DNA from: Bacillota bacterium
Lineage (GTDB): Bacteria; Bacillota; Bacilli; Paenibacillales; Paenibacillaceae
Direction of reading: 5' to 3'
Length of the DNA stretch: 64,000 bases
NCBI GenBank assembly: GCA_023460795.1
Contig: JAEWPC010000042.1
Coordinates: 62,001-126,000, forward strand
Under the pieces are notes generated by a model. That model did no database searches and was not told where the DNA came from. It saw only the letters and a program-made list of their open reading frames with translations. How positions within the stretch are numbered: position 1 is the stretch's first letter; every line of letters starts with the position of its first letter. Of this stretch, positions 62,198 to 64,000 are shown piece by piece. Both the position numbers and the translations under genes were made by a program.

Positions 62198-63811
62198 ATG
62201 CTTAGAAAAGCAAGTGTGTTGCTCGTACTGCTGGGAGTGCTGTTCTCCGGCAGCGCGTATGCTTACGACGTACAGCTCCGGCCGTTCAAGGACGAGGAGA
62301 ACGATTATTCCAAGGAACCGATCTATACGTTATCCGCGCTCGGAATCATTAACGGGTATGATGACCGAACTTATCGGCCTAACGATCCTCTGACGCGAGA
62401 AGCTTTCGTGAAGCTGCTCGTCTTGTCCAACCGGCTGGATACGGACAAGGTCCAAGGCAGCACGCCTAAGGACGTGGCCGCCAACCGTTGGTCCGCGCCC
62501 TATATTGCGGTAGCCTCTCAGCGGCAATGGATCGATAGCCTGCTAGACCAGAAGGGATTGTTCCATCCGTCGCAGACGATTACGAGACAAGAGGTCGCGA
62601 TGCTGGCAGGGAAATCGCTGCTGGACGCGGAGACGGAAGAGGTCCGCTCGCAATGGCTGAAGGCGGGTTGGAAGAAAGAGCGGGACCGCAGAGCGTTCAA
62701 GGATCAGTCCTCGATCGCGGCGAGCATGCAGCCCTACGTCTACTACGCGGCTTACCGCGGCATTATGGAGGGGGACGCGGCGGGCTTCAAGCCGAAGGAA
62801 CCGCTCATCCGCAAGCAGGCGGCGGCCGTCGTCTATCGGATGATCGATAAGCGAGTGTCGGAGGAGAAGCTTCGTTTCACGGGCTTTTACGCGATTCAGT
62901 CGTACCCTGCGCTAGGACAGATGAACAAGCTGTCGGACGTCGTGCTCGGTTGGTCACACTTAGAGTACGGAGAAGCGGGGCAAGCTTCGCTCAATACGAC
63001 TACGACGGTTCACAAGCTGCCGAGCGGCTACGAGGAAGTGCTCGGTGCCGCTGATACAATTGGCATTCCGAAGGAATTGATGGTGTTCTACGACGGAAGC
63101 AATCTGCGGGATTTCCTGAAAGACGGTCCGGCGCAAGCGGCGTTCGTCTCGGAATTGCTGGATGCGTTGCGCAATCCGGCTTATTCGTTCACGGGGGTCG
63201 CCATCGACTTCGAAGGGTTGAAGGAAGCGGCAAGCGCCGCCGATTATGTTCGGTTCCTGCAGGACTTGAAGGGTCAGCTCGGCGAATTCACCCTGTCCGT
63301 CGCCGTACCGCCGGTAGACTACTACAAGGGCTACGACTTGCGGGAGATCGGCAAGCTCGCCGATACGGTCATTCTAATGGCGTACGATTATACGCACGAC
63401 GAGAGCAAGCTTCCGTCCGCGCCGCTGCCGCTCGTTAACGATGCGGTCGTGACGGCGCTCGAGTCGATTCCGAAGGAGAAGCTGGTGCTCGGCGTATCGA
63501 AGCAGGCGAACCAATGGATCACGGCGTCGGGAGTGACGGGCAGCGCGCTGAGCCCGGCGATCGCGGACGTCGAGAAGAGGCTGGCGATGCCGGGCGTCGC
63601 CAAGACGTTCGAGATGCCGTATTTCTTGACGAAAGCCGCTTTCACGGACGAGCGCGGCAGTCACGAGCTCTATTACGAGGATACGGCAAGCCTAGCCAAG
63701 AAGCTGTGGCTGGCTAAATTCTATGGACTGCAAGGCGTGTCCCTGTGGTTCATGGGCAATTTCACCGCCGAGGACTGGAAACTCATCGGCGAGCAATCGG
63801 AACGAAATTAG
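62198..63811 (+). CDS. Secreted SLH-domain glycoside hydrolase family 18-like protein
   Basis: About 537 residues: signal peptide (VLLVLLGVLFSGSAYAYD), SLH repeats at about 20-225 (ALGIINGYDDRTYRPNDPLT; GLFHPSQTITRQEVAMLAGK; MEGDAAGFKPKEPLIRKQAA), and a GH18-like domain at about 240-537 with TGVAIDFEGLKEA, where the Glu occupies the catalytic position, and DTVILMAYDYTHDES. Such proteins act on peptidoglycan, spore cortex or chitin at the cell surface. Start 62198 follows AAGGGAAGG. Confidence 0.87.
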   Translation: MLRKASVLLVLLGVLFSGSAYAYDVQLRPFKDEENDYSKEPIYTLSALGIINGYDDRTYRPNDPLTREAFVKLLVLSNRLDTDKVQGSTPKDVAANRWSAPYIAVASQRQWIDSLLDQKGLFHPSQTITRQEVAMLAGKSLLDAETEEVRSQWLKAGWKKERDRRAFKDQSSIAASMQPYVYYAAYRGIMEGDAAGFKPKEPLIRKQAAAVVYRMIDKRVSEEKLRFTGFYAIQSYPALGQMNKLSDVVLGWSHLEYGEAGQASLNTTTTVHKLPSGYEEVLGAADTIGIPKELMVFYDGSNLRDFLKDGPAQAAFVSELLDALRNPAYSFTGVAIDFEGLKEAASAADYVRFLQDLKGQLGEFTLSVAVPPVDYYKGYDLREIGKLADTVILMAYDYTHDESKLPSAPLPLVNDAVVTALESIPKEKLVLGVSKQANQWITASGVTGSALSPAIADVEKRLAMPGVAKTFEMPYFLTKAAFTDERGSHELYYEDTASLAKKLWLAKFYGLQGVSLWFMGNFTAEDWKLIGEQSERN

Positions 63812-63844
63812 TCATCATTAGTAGAAGCAGGGGATCAAAGTCAT

Positions 63845-64000
63845 ATGAGCGAGAAAAAAGTGATCGAACAGTCGCGAATGCCGGTGACGGTAAGCGGTAT
63901 GGAGAAGGATCTCGCGCGTCTCGGCGTGCGCGAGGGGGACGTCGTCATCGTCCATTCCTCGCTCTCCAAGCTCGGGTGGGTATGCGGCGGCTCGCAAGCG
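63845..64000 (+). CDS. AAC(3)-family aminoglycoside N-acetyltransferase-like protein, 3' end outside window
   Basis: The first 52 residues, MSEKKVIEQSRM..., then the family's LGVREGDVVIVHSSLSKLGW and GGSQA. Many chromosomal members (YokD-like) do not confer resistance. It begins 33 bases after the GH18 gene; the rest lies beyond the window. Confidence 0.85.
   Translation, partial: MSEKKVIEQSRMPVTVSGMEKDLARLGVREGDVVIVHSSLSKLGWVCGGSQA

Overview
The window looks like a chromosomal segment of a spore-forming Firmicute of the Paenibacillaceae (Paenibacillus or Cohnella type). The evidence is AGGAGG-type ribosome binding sites with frequent TTG and GTG starts, CcpA (cre)-like sites, SLH-anchored glycosidases, a CBO0543-type membrane protein family and a moderately G+C-rich core. 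No rRNA, tRNA, CRISPR array or insertion sequence was seen.

Layout. (1) 1-6930 is a tightly packed cell-wall sugar recycling operon: an ABC sugar permease (cut by the window edge), anhydro-MurNAc kinase AnmK, a GNAT, a PIG-L deacetylase, a NamZ-type exo-muramidase (DUF1343), NagZ and a MurK/NagK-type kinase. (2) 6997-25186 is an accessory-rich stretch of small stress, resistance and regulatory genes: an Eis-like GNAT, an Rrf2 regulator with an FAD oxidoreductase, SUMF1, VOC proteins, WYL, MocR, HxlR and AraC regulators, an EamA exporter, a nitroreductase, DoxX and a PEBP lipoprotein. It carries visible scars: a truncated sensor kinase fused head to head with a truncated MMPL transporter, and the remnant of a deleted VOC paralogue next to duplicated AraC genes. 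(3) 25304-35446 is an AT-richer defence island. It has an McrB-like GTPase (DUF3578 + AAA) with a DUF2357/PD-(D/E)XK partner and a decayed NERD gene. A heat-shock (CIRCE) promoter without a chaperone gene follows, then an E2-type (short type II) CBASS operon: a CD-NTase broken by a one-base frameshift, an E2-like protein with a SEC-C zinc knuckle, and an HNH-SAVED effector. A four-TM coiled-coil membrane protein with its own palindrome-controlled promoter ends the island. (4) 35738-49796 holds a secreted, S-layer-anchored GH10 xylanase and a GH11 xylanase, both behind cre-like sites. They flank a cobalamin-riboswitch-controlled ten-gene operon for corrinoid uptake and late B12 synthesis (btuFCD, cobT, cobU, cbiB, cobS, cobD, cobQ, cobO). 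(5) 49875-64000 holds a SUMF1 lipoprotein, a second CBO0543 protein, an AlkD-like repair protein, an AI-2E family permease, two adjacent 50-bp repeat arrays, a heterodimeric ABC exporter with one degenerate site, a membrane GGDEF-EAL protein translationally coupled to an orphan solute-binding lipoprotein, an SLH-GH18 protein and the start of an AAC(3)-type acetyltransferase.

The clearest interlocking systems are the MurNAc/GlcNAc recycling operon, the B12 operon, the McrBC-like pair and the CBASS operon. Names rest on motif recognition by eye; no database search was run.
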